Assembly: GCA_963695445.1 (NCBI GenBank)
Contig: CAVOGV010000031.1
Coordinates: forward strand, 29,863 to 93,862
Length of the DNA: 64,000 nt
Direction: 5' to 3'
From: Thiohalocapsa sp963695445
Lineage (GTDB): Bacteria; Pseudomonadota; Gammaproteobacteria; Chromatiales; Chromatiaceae
The notes beneath the pieces are model-generated. The model ran no database searches. It saw only the letters and a program-made list of their open reading frames with translations, and had not been told where the DNA came from. The translations under genes were made by a program, and so were the position numbers. Below are positions 1 through 11,283 of the stretch, piece after piece; the stretch's first letter is position 1; every line of letters starts with the position of its first letter.

Positions 1-1768
1 TTGCCATCCCACTGCGCGGCCGCGTCCCCGGCCGACAGCCCGGCATCGGGCGCATACAGGCGACGCTCGAGTGCTTGGATCTGCTCCGACGCCCCCGCAC
101 CTGCCGTCGATCCGGGCGGCGACGGCCGCCAGGTTGGCCGGCGGTTGCCGCGGCCAAAACGCCTGCGCCCAGGCGAGCAAGGCCCGCGCGGCGGCATGCG
201 AATCGTTCTGCGCACAGGCCTGATGCAACGCCTCTCGCAGCTTGCCCAGACGCGGTTGCGGCTCCGCTGCCAATGGCAGTTCAGCGGTTGGACGCTGGCG
301 CCGGCGATACCAGAACAGCGCCAACCCAAGGCCGAGCAGTACACCAACCGCGCCGATGCCGGCCCAGATGGGCCAGTGGGTCTTGTCCTGCTCACCGACG
401 ATTGGCTGATCGGGCGTCGTTGCATCGGCGCCATCAGCCTCGGTCGCGCTTGCATCCGGCGCGACCGATCCACCGTGCCGGATGCAGATGCTGGAGCCGG
501 AGTTGAGGCAGGGGCACCTTCGACGTCGAGGGTCATGGCCGGCACCGTCGCCACGCGCTCGGTCTGCGCAACGGTATCCCACCAGGTCACGCGAATCTCC
601 GGCATCGCAAGCCGGCCGCCGGCGGTGGGGATCAGCGTCACGCGCTGGGCGCTGACGCCGAACAGCGTCGCGCCGTCGGTGCGACTCTCGGTCTCGGTCT
701 TTTCCGGATAGGCGCGCAGGCCGGCGGGAACCGGGATCTCGATCTCGGGGATCTGGGTGCCGGCGAGCCCCTTGGCGGTGATCGTCAGCGTGCGCGTGAC
801 CGGCTCGCCCGCGCGCAGTCGCGGCGGCTCGGTCGCCCAGGAATCGTCGATGGCGACCGCCTCGGCGGGCAGCCAGTGTGCGCCGCCGAAGCCCGTCGGC
901 CGTGGGTCGACCTGCAGGGTGATGGCCTTGGCCTGGGCCCGCACCGGCTCGCCACGCTCGAACATCGTGAACGGGCTGTCGCGGAACATGCTCTCGACCA
1001 TCGGGTTCGCGAACAGACGGTCGAGCCTGTCGTTGCCGGTGGCCCCGCGTGTGCTCCCGCCCCGGTTCGCGAGCACCTCACCCTCGAACACCACCGGCGC
1101 GATGCGCAGTTCGCCGCTGCGCTCCGGACTCAGGCTGAAGCGGCGTTCGATCACCTGGTACTCACGGCCGTTGCGGGTGGTCTCGTATTGCCGGTCGTTG
1201 CCGAGGCGCTCGAGCACGGCACCGTCGGCGCGCGGATCGGACAGCTCGCCGCCGCGGATCAACAGGCCGCTGTAGAGCCGCACGACGACGGGTATCTGCT
1301 GCTGCACCATCACATGGTCGCCGTCGATGCCGAGCTCCACCTCAACATAGACATCGTCACCGGGTCCGCCCTGGGCGCCCTGCGGCACCTGCGGAGACGG
1401 TCAGCGTCAAAGGCGCGGTCCGCTCGTCACCGACGTCGATCGGCGGTATCTCGACGGTGCCGATGGATTTCGGCGCCAGCGTGATGCGCCAGCTGCGCTT
1501 GTCGCTGCGTTGGCCGTTGACGATGCGGATCTCACTGCCCTGACTGGTGCCGAGTACGTCGAAGTCGTCGGCGAGCGCAGTCAGGTCCGGTTCACCCGGC
1601 AGGTTGCGGCCCTCGGCCTCGATGGTCAGCATGACGCTGTCGCCTTCATACACCGTGGGCCGGTCGAAGAAGGCACGCAGTTCCGCGAGCGCGGTGCCAG
1701 CTCCAGAGCGCTGGCGCCAACGCCAACGCAAGCAACCAAAACCGTCGTTTATCAGGCTGTATGTTCAT
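1..1768 (-). CDS. batD: BatD-like membrane protein, frame-broken and cut by the window edge
   Basis: BatD proteins are exported, membrane-anchored partners of the Bat von Willebrand factor A proteins; their biochemical role is unsettled. The start at 1768 gives a signal peptide (MNIQPDKRRFWLLALALAPA). The reading changes frame near 1700 to a beta-rich segment containing RPTVYEGDSVMLTIEAEG, the usual BatD N-terminus. It changes again near 1370, 530 and 110. The last part in the window contains a membrane segment (WPIWAGIGAVGVLLGLGLAL) followed by a basic stretch and a cytosolic helical tail. The gene runs off the left edge. It is the last gene of the moxR-DUF58-DUF4381-batA-batB/C-batD cluster. 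Both halves of the protein are well conserved, so the several breaks look more like sequence errors than decay. Identification is firm; the exact protein sequence is not. Confidence 0.8.
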
Positions 1769-1867
1769 GAGTCGATGTGGACGAAGTTACGAGTGGCGAG
1801 TACCGAGATGTCAGGTTCGGCGGAAAATCTTCCTAGAAACTCGCCCCTAACCCCTAGCAACTCTCTT

Positions 1868-3920
1868 TCACCATGGATTGCCCGCCTCGACCTCGCCACC
1901 CTGCTCCGCCCGAGCGCGGTACTGGTACAGAAACTTGCGCCGCAGTAGTCCGGCCGGGTCGTCGGGGACACGGCGTAGCCACTGATCGGCGGCCTGGCGA
2001 GATTCCAGCTCCTCTGGCGTCAGCTCCTCGTCGCCAGCGGCCGCCGCGGCTGCTGCTCCCTCCTCGTGGCGGTTGTTCGGCGGCGTCGCTGGCTTGGGCA
2101 GCGGCCTCGGCGCGATAATCGTCGGCGGCCTGCTCGGCACGGTCGCGCTCGGCCTGGTCCTGCGCCGAGCCGTCCGCGCCCGCGGTATCATCGTCAGTGT
2201 TCTCTGCGTCAGCGCCTTGCTGGCTAGCCTCGGACTGAGCGCCGTCGGCGTCGGCCTGCTGCTGGTCGTCGCCCTCGCCGGCTTGCTGTTCCTGCTGGCC
2301 GGACTCGTCGCCGCTTTGCCCCTGGGACGGGTCTTGCTGTTGCCCGTTCTGATCTTCACCAGACCCGTCGTCACCAGCAGCCTGTTCGCTGGGCTCTTGG
2401 TCATCAGTCCCCTGCTCACCGGACTCTTGTTCGCCGGCTCTTGGTCCCCGGTCTCTTGGTCTGGGGATTGGTCGGAACCGGATTGCTGCTCTTGATCCGA
2501 CTGGTCCCCTTGCTCACCACTCTGCTCGCCACTGTCGGACTGCTGCTGCTCTTGCTGCTGTTGTTGCTCTAGCAATTGCTCGATCTGCTGCTTGTTGTGC
2601 AAGGCGTCGGCCATATCCGGCGCGCGCGCCAGGGCCTCCTCGTAGGCGGCAATGGCGTCTTCCAGACGACCGGCGGCGGCCAGCGCGTTGCCGCGATTGT
2701 AGTGGTGCTCCGAGCCGTCTCCGGCGGCGAAGGCGTCGACGGCGGCGTCATAGTCGCCAAGCCGATAGCTGGCGGTGCCGCTGCGCAACGGGTCCTGGGC
2801 CAGCTCCCGCGCGCGTTCGTAGTCGGCGTCCGCCAGGGCATTGGCCGCTTGCTGATCGCGGCGTTGCCAGAGATCGTCCCAGCCGAACGCCATGGCCGGT
2901 TGCGGCGCGGACAGGGTCAGGTTCGCAACGAGCAACGCGATGCCGAGCACCCAGCCCCGGCGGAAGGCCAGGGCCCCGAGCGGCAGCAGCGCCAGCACGA
3001 TCCAGGGGCCGAGTTCCTTCCAGGAATCGGCCAGCATCGGATCATCCGGCGCCAGCGCGCGGGTCGTGAGCGACGGATCGCGCAACACTCGGTTCAGATC
3101 GGCGTCACCGGTGGTCAGCCCGGAGTAGGCGCCACCACCGGCGCGCGCCAGCGCCTGCAATGCGGGCGCATCCAACGCCGCGATAACCGGACCTTGGGAG
3201 TTACGCACGCCGGGCACGGCAGCCCCATCGGCGGTGCCGACACCAATGACGGCGAGTCGATGGCCGGCGGCACGCAGGTCCTCGGCCGCACGCTGTGCGC
3301 GTTGGTCGCCAGCATCGTCGGTCAACAAGCACGACCTCTCCACTCCGGGCGCCTGCCTGCTGCAACAAGGCCAGGGCGGCGTCGATGGCGAGGTCAGGCC
3401 GGCTGCCCTGCACCGGCATGATGTCCGGTGCCAGTGCGTCGAGCATGCCGAGCAGGGTGTCGGCATCATCGGTCAATGGCGAGACCGGAAAGGCATCGCC
3501 AGCGAAGACGACCAGGCCCACCTGACCATCCGCGCTGCGGGCCAGGATGTCGATCAGCTTGTAGCGGGCGCGCTCCAGCCGCGTCGGGGTCAGGTCGTCG
3601 GCGAGCATCGAACGCGACAGATCCAGCACCACCACCCGCGCCGCGTCGCTGCGAAAGGCCGGCACCGGCTCACGCTCGAAGGTCGGGTTGGCCAGCGCAA
3701 CCACGGCGATCATCCAGCCGGCGCCGAGCAGCGCCAGCGGCCACCAGCGCCGCGCACCGGCGTCGCCGTCCGTCGTCAGCACCGCCAACAGGCGCGCATC
3801 GATGACCCTGCGCCATGCATTGGTTGCGGACCCGGCTCGCGCCGCCGACCACAACAGCAGTCCCAGCGGCAGCAGGGCCAGAAACCACAACGGGCTCAGA
3901 AAATGGAAGTCTTGCCACAT
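1868..3920 (-). CDS. batB: BatB-BatC fusion: VWA domain protein with TPR and Gln/Asp-rich tail
   Basis: The N-terminus (MWQDFHFLSPLWFLALLPLG) carries a membrane segment, followed by a second one near residue 65. A von Willebrand factor A domain follows, with the metal-site motif DLSRS. The frame changes near 3325, where GEVVLV must join LTDDAGDQ; one extra base there would explain it. Two more membrane segments follow, then TPR helices (YNRGNALAAAGRLEDAIAAY), which is the BatC part. A Gln/Asp/Glu-rich tail ends the protein. Between about 2100 and 2440 the open frame reads as an unlikely Arg/Pro/Thr-rich stretch. A neighbouring frame gives Gln/Asp/Ala-rich sequence such as QQDPSQGQSGDESGQQEQQA, continuing the flanking composition, so two compensating indels are likely. 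BatB-BatC fusions are known in Gammaproteobacteria. Confidence 0.8.
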
Positions 3921-3958
3921 GATCGGTCTCCGCGTTCAGTGTCCTAACGAGGCGCGCA

Positions 3959-4936
3959 TCACGCCGCGCGCCCAAGCAGGCCGCTGCGCGCGCCGACGAC
4001 GACGGCACTGAGCAGCAGCGCCGCGGATAGGGGCCAGCCGAACAGCTCATCCACGGGGCGGAACACCTGCTGGTCCGATTGCACCGGCTCGAGCTCGTCG
4101 AGCATGCCGTAGATGGCCTGCAGCTCGGCGACATCGCGGGTCCGGAAATAGCGCCCTCCGGTACTCTGGGCAATGGTCTGCAAGGTGCGCTCGTCGAGCG
4201 GATTGCGACGGACTCCGCGCCCGATGGCGCTGCGCGGATCGGCACCGACGCCAATGGTATAGATGCGCACCCCGGCCTCCGCCGCCAACTCCGCGGCCTT
4301 CAGCGGTGCGATGCTGCCGGCGGTGTTGGTGCCATCGGTCAGCAGCACCAGCACCCGTTCCTCGGACGGCGAGTCGCGCAACCGTTTCACCGCCAGGCCG
4401 ATGGCGTCGCCGATGGCGGTCTCCCGACCGGCCAGACCCACGGCCGATTCGAACAGCAGGGTGCGCGCGGTGAGCCGATCGAAGGTCAGCGGCGTTTGCA
4501 GATAGGCCTGCTGCCCGAACAGAATCAGGCCGATCCGGTCACCCTGACGGCGTTCGATGAAGTCCCCGGCCACGGCCTTGACCGCGGTCAGGCGATCGAC
4601 GACGCGGCCACCGATGACCATGTCTTCCTCGGTCATGGACAGCGAGATGTCCACCGCCAGCATCAGGTCCCGGCCCGCCATCGGCAGCGGCACCGGCTCG
4701 CCGAGCCACTGCGGGCGCGCCGCGGCCAGCACCAGCAGCAGCCAGGCGAGCGCGGCCAGCAGCAGCGGCCAGCGGCGCGCGCGAGCGAACGCGGTCTGGC
4801 CCTGCGCCAGCGCCGCGTAAAAGGGCACGCGCAGGGCGCCGGTGTTGGATTGCTTGGCACGCGGCAGCCAGAACCAGACCAACAGTGGCAACGGCAGTGC
4901 CGCCAATGCCCACAGATGGGCCAATTGCAGGGTCAT
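3959..4936 (-). CDS. batA: BatA-like von Willebrand factor A membrane protein
   Basis: This is a 325-residue protein with an N-terminal membrane helix (LWALAALPLPLLVWFWLP), a second helix near residue 60, a cytosolic or periplasmic VWA domain and a C-terminal helix (WPLSAALLLSAVVVGA). The metal-dependent adhesion site DISLSMTEED and the later LLTDGTNTAG motif are intact. The start at 4936 is supported by AGGAGG a few bases upstream and by an ATGA overlap with the stop of the DUF4381 gene. A longer open frame joins this gene to the upstream DUF58 gene, but the joining stretch is Arg-rich out-of-frame sequence. In this family the VWA proteins are thought to work with MoxR ATPases in envelope stress or complex assembly. 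Confidence 0.87.
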   Translation of the reverse strand: MTLQLAHLWALAALPLPLLVWFWLPRAKQSNTGALRVPFYAALAQGQTAFARARRWPLLLAALAWLLLVLAAARPQWLGEPVPLPMAGRDLMLAVDISLSMTEEDMVIGGRVVDRLTAVKAVAGDFIERRQGDRIGLILFGQQAYLQTPLTFDRLTARTLLFESAVGLAGRETAIGDAIGLAVKRLRDSPSEERVLVLLTDGTNTAGSIAPLKAAELAAEAGVRIYTIGVGADPRSAIGRGVRRNPLDERTLQTIAQSTGGRYFRTRDVAELQAIYGMLDELEPVQSDQQVFRPVDELFGWPLSAALLLSAVVVGARSGLLGRAA

Positions 4937-5403
4937 GTATTCCTCCTGAGCCAGCTGCGGGCCAGGGTCAGCAGCGCGTCGGCATCGCATTCCGGCGCCG
5001 GCGCATAGGCGCCGTCGGCGAGCACCTTCCCGACACCTTGCTGGAAGCCACCGTCGCCGCCGGTGCGATCGAGAAATGCGAGCCAGTCGGAACCGGTCAG
5101 CGCGGCCACGTCCAGGCGCGGGAAGCGGCTCAGCGCCACCCGCTTGAGCAACGCGGAAACGCCGCCGATCAGGCGCGGACCGCAGGGCTGCGCCCGCAGA
5201 CCGTCCAGTTCCCGCAGGATGCGGTCGCGCCGTCGCACGCGTCGCCAATGGCGCCAGGCGCGGTGGCCGAGCAGCACCAGCGCCGCCGATATCAGCGTCG
5301 CCAACAGCCACCAGCCGGATGCCGGCGGCCAGGCATTGGGCGCCGCCGGCTCGTGGATATCGCGCAGGTCGAGCTGTTCGATCGCTGCCTGGTTTCCGTT
5401 CAT
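4933..5403 (-). CDS. DUF4381 domain protein of the MoxR/Bat cluster
   Basis: This 156-residue protein starts MNGNQAAIEQLDLRDIHEP, has one membrane segment (GWWLLATLISAALVLLG) followed by a very basic stretch, and ends in a helical soluble domain (FPRLDVAALTGSDWLAFLD). That layout, and its place between the DUF58 and BatA genes, match the DUF4381 family. Both ends overlap neighbours by four bases (ATGA) in the same direction, so it is probably translationally coupled to both. No catalytic motif is visible. It likely anchors or organises the Bat complex in the inner membrane, but that is inference from context. Confidence 0.8.
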   Translation of the reverse strand: MNGNQAAIEQLDLRDIHEPAAPNAWPPASGWWLLATLISAALVLLGHRAWRHWRRVRRRDRILRELDGLRAQPCGPRLIGGVSALLKRVALSRFPRLDVAALTGSDWLAFLDRTGGDGGFQQGVGKVLADGAYAPAPECDADALLTLARSWLRRNT

Positions 5404-6415
5404 GCGACCTCCGGCGAGGCGTTGCGCGCGGGCCGACCGTGTGCGGCCGAGCGCTTCTCGGGGCGCCGCGACCGCGCATGGCCATCGCGGCGGCAAGCCG
5501 GTCGGCCGGGTCGTCCACGGTTGTACAACGCAATAACGGGATGCCGCTGCCCTCGGTCGCCACTCGCACGGCGGCATGATGCTGCACGAAATGCGCCGCA
5601 TAGCGCTCCCGCTCAGCGCGGCTGCCGGTATCGATGAAGCCGTTGCGCAGCCCGTCGGTAATGCCGTAGCGGCCCGGCGGCGGCGGCTCCACCTCGAGCG
5701 GGTCGACGATCTGAAAGGCGGTCAGGTCGTTGTGGCGAGCCAGCCGGGCCAGATGACTCAGACTATCCGCGTCCATCGAGTAGAAGTCGGACAGCAGGAA
5801 CACCAGGCTACCGGGGCGGGCAACCCGGCCGAGGCGCGCCAGCGCAGCGGAGAGGTTCCCGGGGACATCGACCTCCCCTGCCTCGCGCCGCGGCGCGAGG
5901 CCGCGCTCGGGGTCACCGGCCTGCACCAGGGCGCGGATCAGGCGCATCTGTCCGCGGCGACCACCAGCGGGTTGCAGCTCCTGATGCCCGCCGTTGAAGA
6001 GCAGCGCGCCGACGCGATCGCCATGACCGATCGCCGACCAGCCGATCAGCGCCGCGAGCCGCGCCGCGACGACGGACTTGAACGCGCCGTTGCTGGCGAA
6101 GAACATGCTCGGCCCAAAGTCCACGATCACCACCACTGGCCGCTCGCGCTCCTCGTCGAACACCTTGACGTGCGGATGCCCGGCGCGCGCGGTGATGCGC
6201 CAATCCATGTTGCGGATGTCGTCGCCGGCCTGGTAGTGGCGCGACTCGCGATAGTCCATACCGCGACCACGAAAGCGCGAACCGTGCGCGCCCGCCAGCG
6301 TCGAGCGCGCCGGCAGCGGTCGGGCCGGCTTCAGCCGCTCGGCCCGACCGCGCAGGGCGATCAGGTCGTCGGCGTCGACACGGATGTCGGGATCTGCTTG
6401 GCTGAAAGTTGGCAT
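5400..6415 (-). CDS. DUF58 domain protein of the MoxR/Bat cluster
   Basis: The protein carries the DUF58 signature (MDYRESRHYQAGDDIRNMDW) near residue 55 and a VWA-like core starting VVIVDFGPSMFF. It lacks membrane segments, as usual for the soluble members of this family. The open frame continues past the expected end into Arg-rich sequence. A neighbouring frame supplies a short tail ending SPEVA with a TGA at 5400 that overlaps the DUF4381 ATG, so a one-base error near 5450-5490 is likely. DUF58 genes accompany moxR in most genomes. The DUF58 protein is thought to be a client or partner of the MoxR ATPase. Confidence 0.82.
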
Positions 6416-6562
6416 CTTTTTCGAAGTATCGGGCTCGAAGTATCGAGTTGCTAGGTGCTAGATTCGAGTTGCCGGTTACGCACTGCCAGGACCAGTTGCT
6501 AGACCCGCTGTCGGCTTGACGGTTTGGGGTTACCGCGGCACCGGTGATCTGCGGCACGTCCT

Positions 6563-6657
6563 CAAGGGCGCTACCGCGCCCTTGCCGACCGGAGGTCGGC
6601 GCTCCACTGGGCTCAACGGACCGCCGACTTCTAGTCGGCCCGCCGCCGCTAGGCGGC
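6563..6657. repeat. array of four consecutive hairpins between moxR and the DUF58 gene
   Basis: Four perfect inverted repeats follow one another: 6563-6584 (CAAGGGCGC, loop TACC), 6584-6600 (GCCGACC, loop GGA), 6623-6639 (GCCGACT, loop TCT, AGTCGGC) and 6642-6657 (GCCGCC, loop GCTA). The third shares its GCCGACT/AGTCGGC arms with two hairpins in a second array after trpE (12781-12882). The array fills much of the 248-bp gap between moxR and the DUF58 gene. It could attenuate or stabilise the transcript, or be a REP-like dispersed repeat. No T-tract follows, so ordinary intrinsic termination is unlikely. Confidence 0.75.
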
Positions 6658-6663
6658 TTGGGT

Positions 6664-7700
<1,037 letters not shown>

Positions 7701-7706
7701 GCACTT

Positions 7707-7736
7707 GTGCTCCTGAGATTGGTGCTCCTGAGATTG
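7707..7736 (-). repeat. tandem 15-bp duplication carrying the moxR ribosome binding site
   Basis: GTGCTCCTGAGATTG (plus-strand reading) is repeated twice without a gap. On the minus strand each copy contains AGGAGCAC, so moxR has two identical Shine-Dalgarno sequences. The nearer AGGAG ends nine bases before the ATG and the farther lies 15 bases further upstream. Only the nearer one has usual spacing. Confidence 0.85.
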
Positions 7737-7961
7737 CTGCCGTTGCGCCCAAGCTGCTGGAGCTCGAGCAGTCCGTTCCGCGCGCGCCGACGGCGGGCTC
7801 GTAGGGAAAGGTCGTTGACGCGCATGTTAACGCTCGAACCATTAACATGAACGTACCGAAAGCTTAACGTTCCGTAATCCGGTGTCGACCACGCGGCCAG
7901 GTCGGATAGTGAGCACTTGATGATATGGTTGTTGCGACGCCCAAATCGAACCCGAGACCCG

Positions 7962-8626
7962 ATGCCGACACCAGCCCCTAGCGCCGATATCATGCCGCGC
8001 TTGCGCGCAGCGCACCGCGCGCATCCACGCCGCCACCGAAGACCTGCCACTGATGCGGGCGCTGCTGGCGCCGACTGCCGACGCCGCCGCCTATGGCCGC
8101 TATCTCGGGGCGCTGCACGGGGTTTATCTCGCGGTGGAGCCCGTGCTCTATGCCAACGTATCGCCTGCCCTGCTGAGCGTGCTCGGCGTGCGGCCCAAGT
8201 TGCCGGCGCTGCAGCAGGACCGCGCGGCGCTGGCCATGCGCCTGAACGCGTCGCCGGGCGCATCGGCGGCGCTTCCGGCACCCGGTTTGCCGAGACCGAA
8301 TGCGGGCGGCGGTGCAGGATGAGCCCGCCGCGCTCGGCGGGCTCTACGTGCTCGAGGGCGCAACGCTCGGTGGGCGCGTCATCGCCCGTCGACTGCGGCA
8401 GCAATGGGGACCGGATTGCGAGATGCCATTCGCGTTCCTCGAATTCCGCGGCGCCAATCCCGGCAGCGAATGGCGACAGTTCGGCAACGGCATCAACCTC
8501 TGGTGCGCGCGGCACCCGGACGGCGATGCCGCCCGCGTCGGTGACCGGGTGATCGCGGGCGCCATCGCCGTGTTCGAGGCCATGCACCAGGCATTTCGCG
8601 ACGCCGACCCTGGAGACGGATTGTGA
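7962..8626 (+). CDS. heme oxygenase family protein, frame-broken
   Basis: Three segments in different frames assemble one protein. The first begins MPTPAPSADIMPRLRAA. From about 8020 it reads RIHAATEDLPLMRALL, and from about 8300 GLYVLEGATLGGRVIARRL, the glycine-rich distal helix typical of bacterial heme oxygenases of the BphO/HemO-like group. The His in RIHAATE is the likely proximal heme ligand. It ends FRDADPGDGL. ATG codons at 7962 and 7992 are both possible starts. Members cleave heme to biliverdin, iron and CO, often to supply bacteriophytochrome chromophore. No phytochrome gene is next to it here. The frame changes fall inside conserved sequence, so sequence error is more likely than decay. 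Confidence 0.72.
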
Positions 8627-8725
8627 AAGATACTCCGCAATCTGGTGCTGCGCGACATCAACGCCGCCCTATTCCGTGACTGAGTTCCGTGACTGACATC
8701 GAACCCGACCCCGCGAAGGCGCCGT

Positions 8726-9478
8726 TTGGCGCCGAGGGCCAACTCCCAGGCGAAACGGGCACCAGGACGAGCGCAACGCCGCCTGCGCCGCTTGCTGACA
8801 TGGCTCGGCATCGGCATCGGCGCGTTCATGCTGCTGTCGATCGTCACGGTCGGGTTGCTGCGCTGGCTCGATCCGCCCACGTCCGCGTTCATGCTGCGAC
8901 AGTGGGTCGCCGGCCAGCTCAGTGATCGAACCGCCGCCTTACGTCTATCACGAATGGGTCGACTGGCAGCTGATACCCGGCAGTGTCGCGCTAGCCGCGA
9001 TCGCCGCGGAAGATCAGCGCTTCCCGCGCCATAGCGGCTTCGATCTGGTGGAAATGCGCAAGGCCTGGCGGCGCTACCAGGCCGGCGGGCGTCTGCGCGG
9101 CGCCAGCACCATTACCCAGCAGACCGCGAAGAATCTGTTTCTTTGGCCAGGCAAGGACTGGCTGCGCAAGGGACTGGAGGGCTGGTTCACGCTGCTGGAT
9201 CGAGGCGCCTCTGGTCGAAACAGCGCATCCTGGAGGTGTATCTGAACATTGCCCAGTTCAGCCCCGACACCTTCGGCGTCGGCGCCGCCAGCTGGCGCTA
9301 TTTCAACCGCCCCGCCATCGCGCTGGAGCCCGACCAGGCCGCGCTGCTGGCGGCAGTTCTGCCGAATCCCGAGATCTTCCGGATCGACGCCCCATCGGCC
9401 CGCGTCGAACAGCGCGCCCGCTGGATCAGAAGCCAGATGCGCCAACTTGGCGGCACCGCCTATCTCGAACACTTGTGA
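8726..9478 (+). CDS. mtgA: monofunctional peptidoglycan glycosyltransferase, frame-broken
   Basis: The protein has an N-terminal membrane anchor (LLTWLGIGIGAFMLLSIVTVGLL). A GT51 domain follows with the hallmark AAEDQRFPRHSGFD (catalytic Glu) and GASTITQQTAKNLFLW motifs, and then QRILEVYLNIAQF and the C-terminal YFNRPAIAL segment. Frames change near 8920 and near 9205. MtgA polymerises lipid II into glycan strands at the cytoplasmic membrane. The start given is a TTG; the true start may be upstream (for example GTG near 8689), with another indel between. The order of motifs and total length match the family, so the identification is secure despite the breaks. Confidence 0.82.
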
Positions 9479-9711
9479 CGACAGAGGCACCACCGCCAAC
9501 GATCGGGCCTAACCCGATCTGCAGGCCAAATGCGGCGCGCCAGCGGTCAGCGGGACCGGCGCCAGCTCGGTCGCAGACTGAGCGCGAACTGGCCGCGGAC
9601 CGGTCGCGGACAGTGAAGATGCGACCCGCTTGCGGTATGATGACAGGCCGTTTTTCACTGCCGCGGCACCGGGCATTGCCGGTGCGGGCCTCCACGACCG
9701 GAGTGTTTTCG

Positions 9712-10408
9712 ATGGCAACAGAAGACCTGATCGCCCCGTCCATCTTGTCCGCCGACTTTGCCAAGCTGGGCGAGGAAGTGGACAACGTGCTCGCCTCCGG
9801 CGCCGACATCGTTCACTTCGATGTCATGGACAATCACTACGTGCCGAACCTGACCATCGGCCCGCTGATCTGCGAGGCCCTGCGCAAGCACGGCGTCACC
9901 GCACCCATCGACGTGCACCTGATGGTCAAGCCGGTGGACCGTATCATCCCCGACTTCGCCGCCGCCGGCGCCACGCTACATCACCTTCCACCCCGAGGCC
10001 AGCGAGCACATCGACCGCACGCTGCAGCTGATCAAGGGCGAGGGCTGCAAGGCCGGCCTGGTGTTCAACCCGGCGACGCCGCTGAATTGCCTCGAATACG
10101 TGCTGGACAAGATCGACATGATCCTGCTGATGTCGGTGAACCCCGGCTTCGGCGGCCAGAGCTTCCTCCCGTCGGCGCTGGAGAAGCTGGCCCAGGTGCG
10201 CGAGTTGATCGACACCACCGGCCGCGACATCCGGCTCGAGATCGACGGCGGCGTCAAAGCAGACAACATCGCCGCGATCAAGGCCGCCGGAGCCGACACG
10301 TTCGTCTCCGGCTCCGGCATCTTCGGCAAGGGCTCCGACAGCGACCCGCACCGCTACGACAGCATCGTCGCGCAGATGCGCCAGGCGCTGGCCAGCGTGC
10401 AGCGCTAA
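9712..10408 (+). CDS. rpe: ribulose-phosphate 3-epimerase
   Basis: Rpe interconverts ribulose 5-phosphate and xylulose 5-phosphate in the pentose phosphate and Calvin cycles. The start is supported by GGAG seven bases upstream. Visible motifs are IAPSILSADFAKLGEE, the metal-binding HFDVMDNHYVPNLTIG, HLMVKPVD, then after a frame change MSVNPGFGGQSF and EIDGGVKADN, all standard. The break lies near 9973, where AAAGA should continue TYITFHPEAS; the bases ACGCTAC in place of an expected ACCTAC would do it. It is followed 45 bases later by gph, a common pairing in autotrophic proteobacteria where both serve Calvin-cycle carbon handling. Confidence 0.9.
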
Positions 10409-10453
10409 GGCCTGGACGGACGGCAATCCTTGACCCACAGGACGCTGGCGGAC

Positions 10454-11141
10454 ATGCAGTTTCCCATTCGCCCCGAGATGATCCTGATCGACCTCGACGG
10501 CACGCTGATCGACAGCGTGCCGGACCTGGCCTTTTGCGTCGACGCCATGATGCAGGAGCTCGACCTACCACCCCGCGGTGAAGCGGCGGTGCGCGACTGG
10601 GTCGGTAACGGCGTTGAGCGCCTGGTGCAGCGGGCGCTGACGGGCACGCTGGACGGCGAACCCACCGATGCCGAATTCGAGCGCGCCTACCCGATCTTTT
10701 TGCGCCTTTACGCCGACAACACCGCCCAGCGCTCGCACCCCTATGACGGTGTCCGAGAGGGTCTGGACTGGCTGCGCGCCCAGGGCTACCGACTGGGCTG
10801 CGTCACTAACAAGGCGGCCCGCTTCACCGAGCCGTTGCTCGCCGACAAGGGCCTCCGTGGCGCCTTCGAGATCGTCATCAGCGGCGACACGCTGCCGGAG
10901 AAGAAGCCGAGCCCGCTGCCGCTGCTGCATGCGGCGCGCGTTCTTCGGCGCCGAGCCGAGTCGGGCGCTGATGATCGGCGACTCGGTCAGCGACGTAAAG
11001 GCGGCCCGTGCCGCCGGCTTCAGCATCATTTGCATGAGCTACGGCTACAATCATGGCCAAGACATCCGCAACGCGGAACCCGACGCCGTGATCGATTCGA
11101 TGACCGAACTGCGCGGCCTGCTCGCGCCCAGCGCGGACTGA
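10454..11141 (+). CDS. gph: phosphoglycolate phosphatase (HAD family)
   Basis: Gph removes 2-phosphoglycolate made by the oxygenase side reaction of RuBisCO or by DNA repair. The HAD motif I is LIDLDGTLIDS, motif II is CVTNKAA, the catalytic Lys lies in LPEKKPSPLP and motif III/IV is ALMIGDSVSDVKAA. The frame changes near 10945 between HAARV and FFGAEPSRALMIGDS. I chose the ATG at 10454 because it places motif I about 10 residues from the start. A TTG at 10430 is also in frame. It lies directly downstream of rpe and upstream of trpE, a gene order often seen in Gammaproteobacteria (rpe-gph-trpE). Confidence 0.87.
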
Positions 11142-11283
11142 CGCCAAGCCCATGATCCGCGACGACCGCTCCTCAAGACCGATGCATTCGGGACGCCGAT
11201 GGCGCAGCTGACGCTGTCCCCGGACCCAACCCCATCTTGCATTCGTCCCGCGTAGAACGCGGTATTCATCTGGAGCGCGTCCC

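Noticed and set aside
2073..2495. Plus-strand hydrophobic frame that looks like a membrane protein
   Set aside because: It is the complement of the Gln/Asp-rich tail of BatC; such repeats give Leu/Val-rich shadows on the other strand.
3959..6415. Single 818-residue open frame joining DUF58 and BatA domains
   Set aside because: The 160-residue joining part is Arg/Pro-rich out-of-frame sequence that overlaps the real DUF4381 gene. It results from a frame error near the DUF58 end, not a gene fusion.
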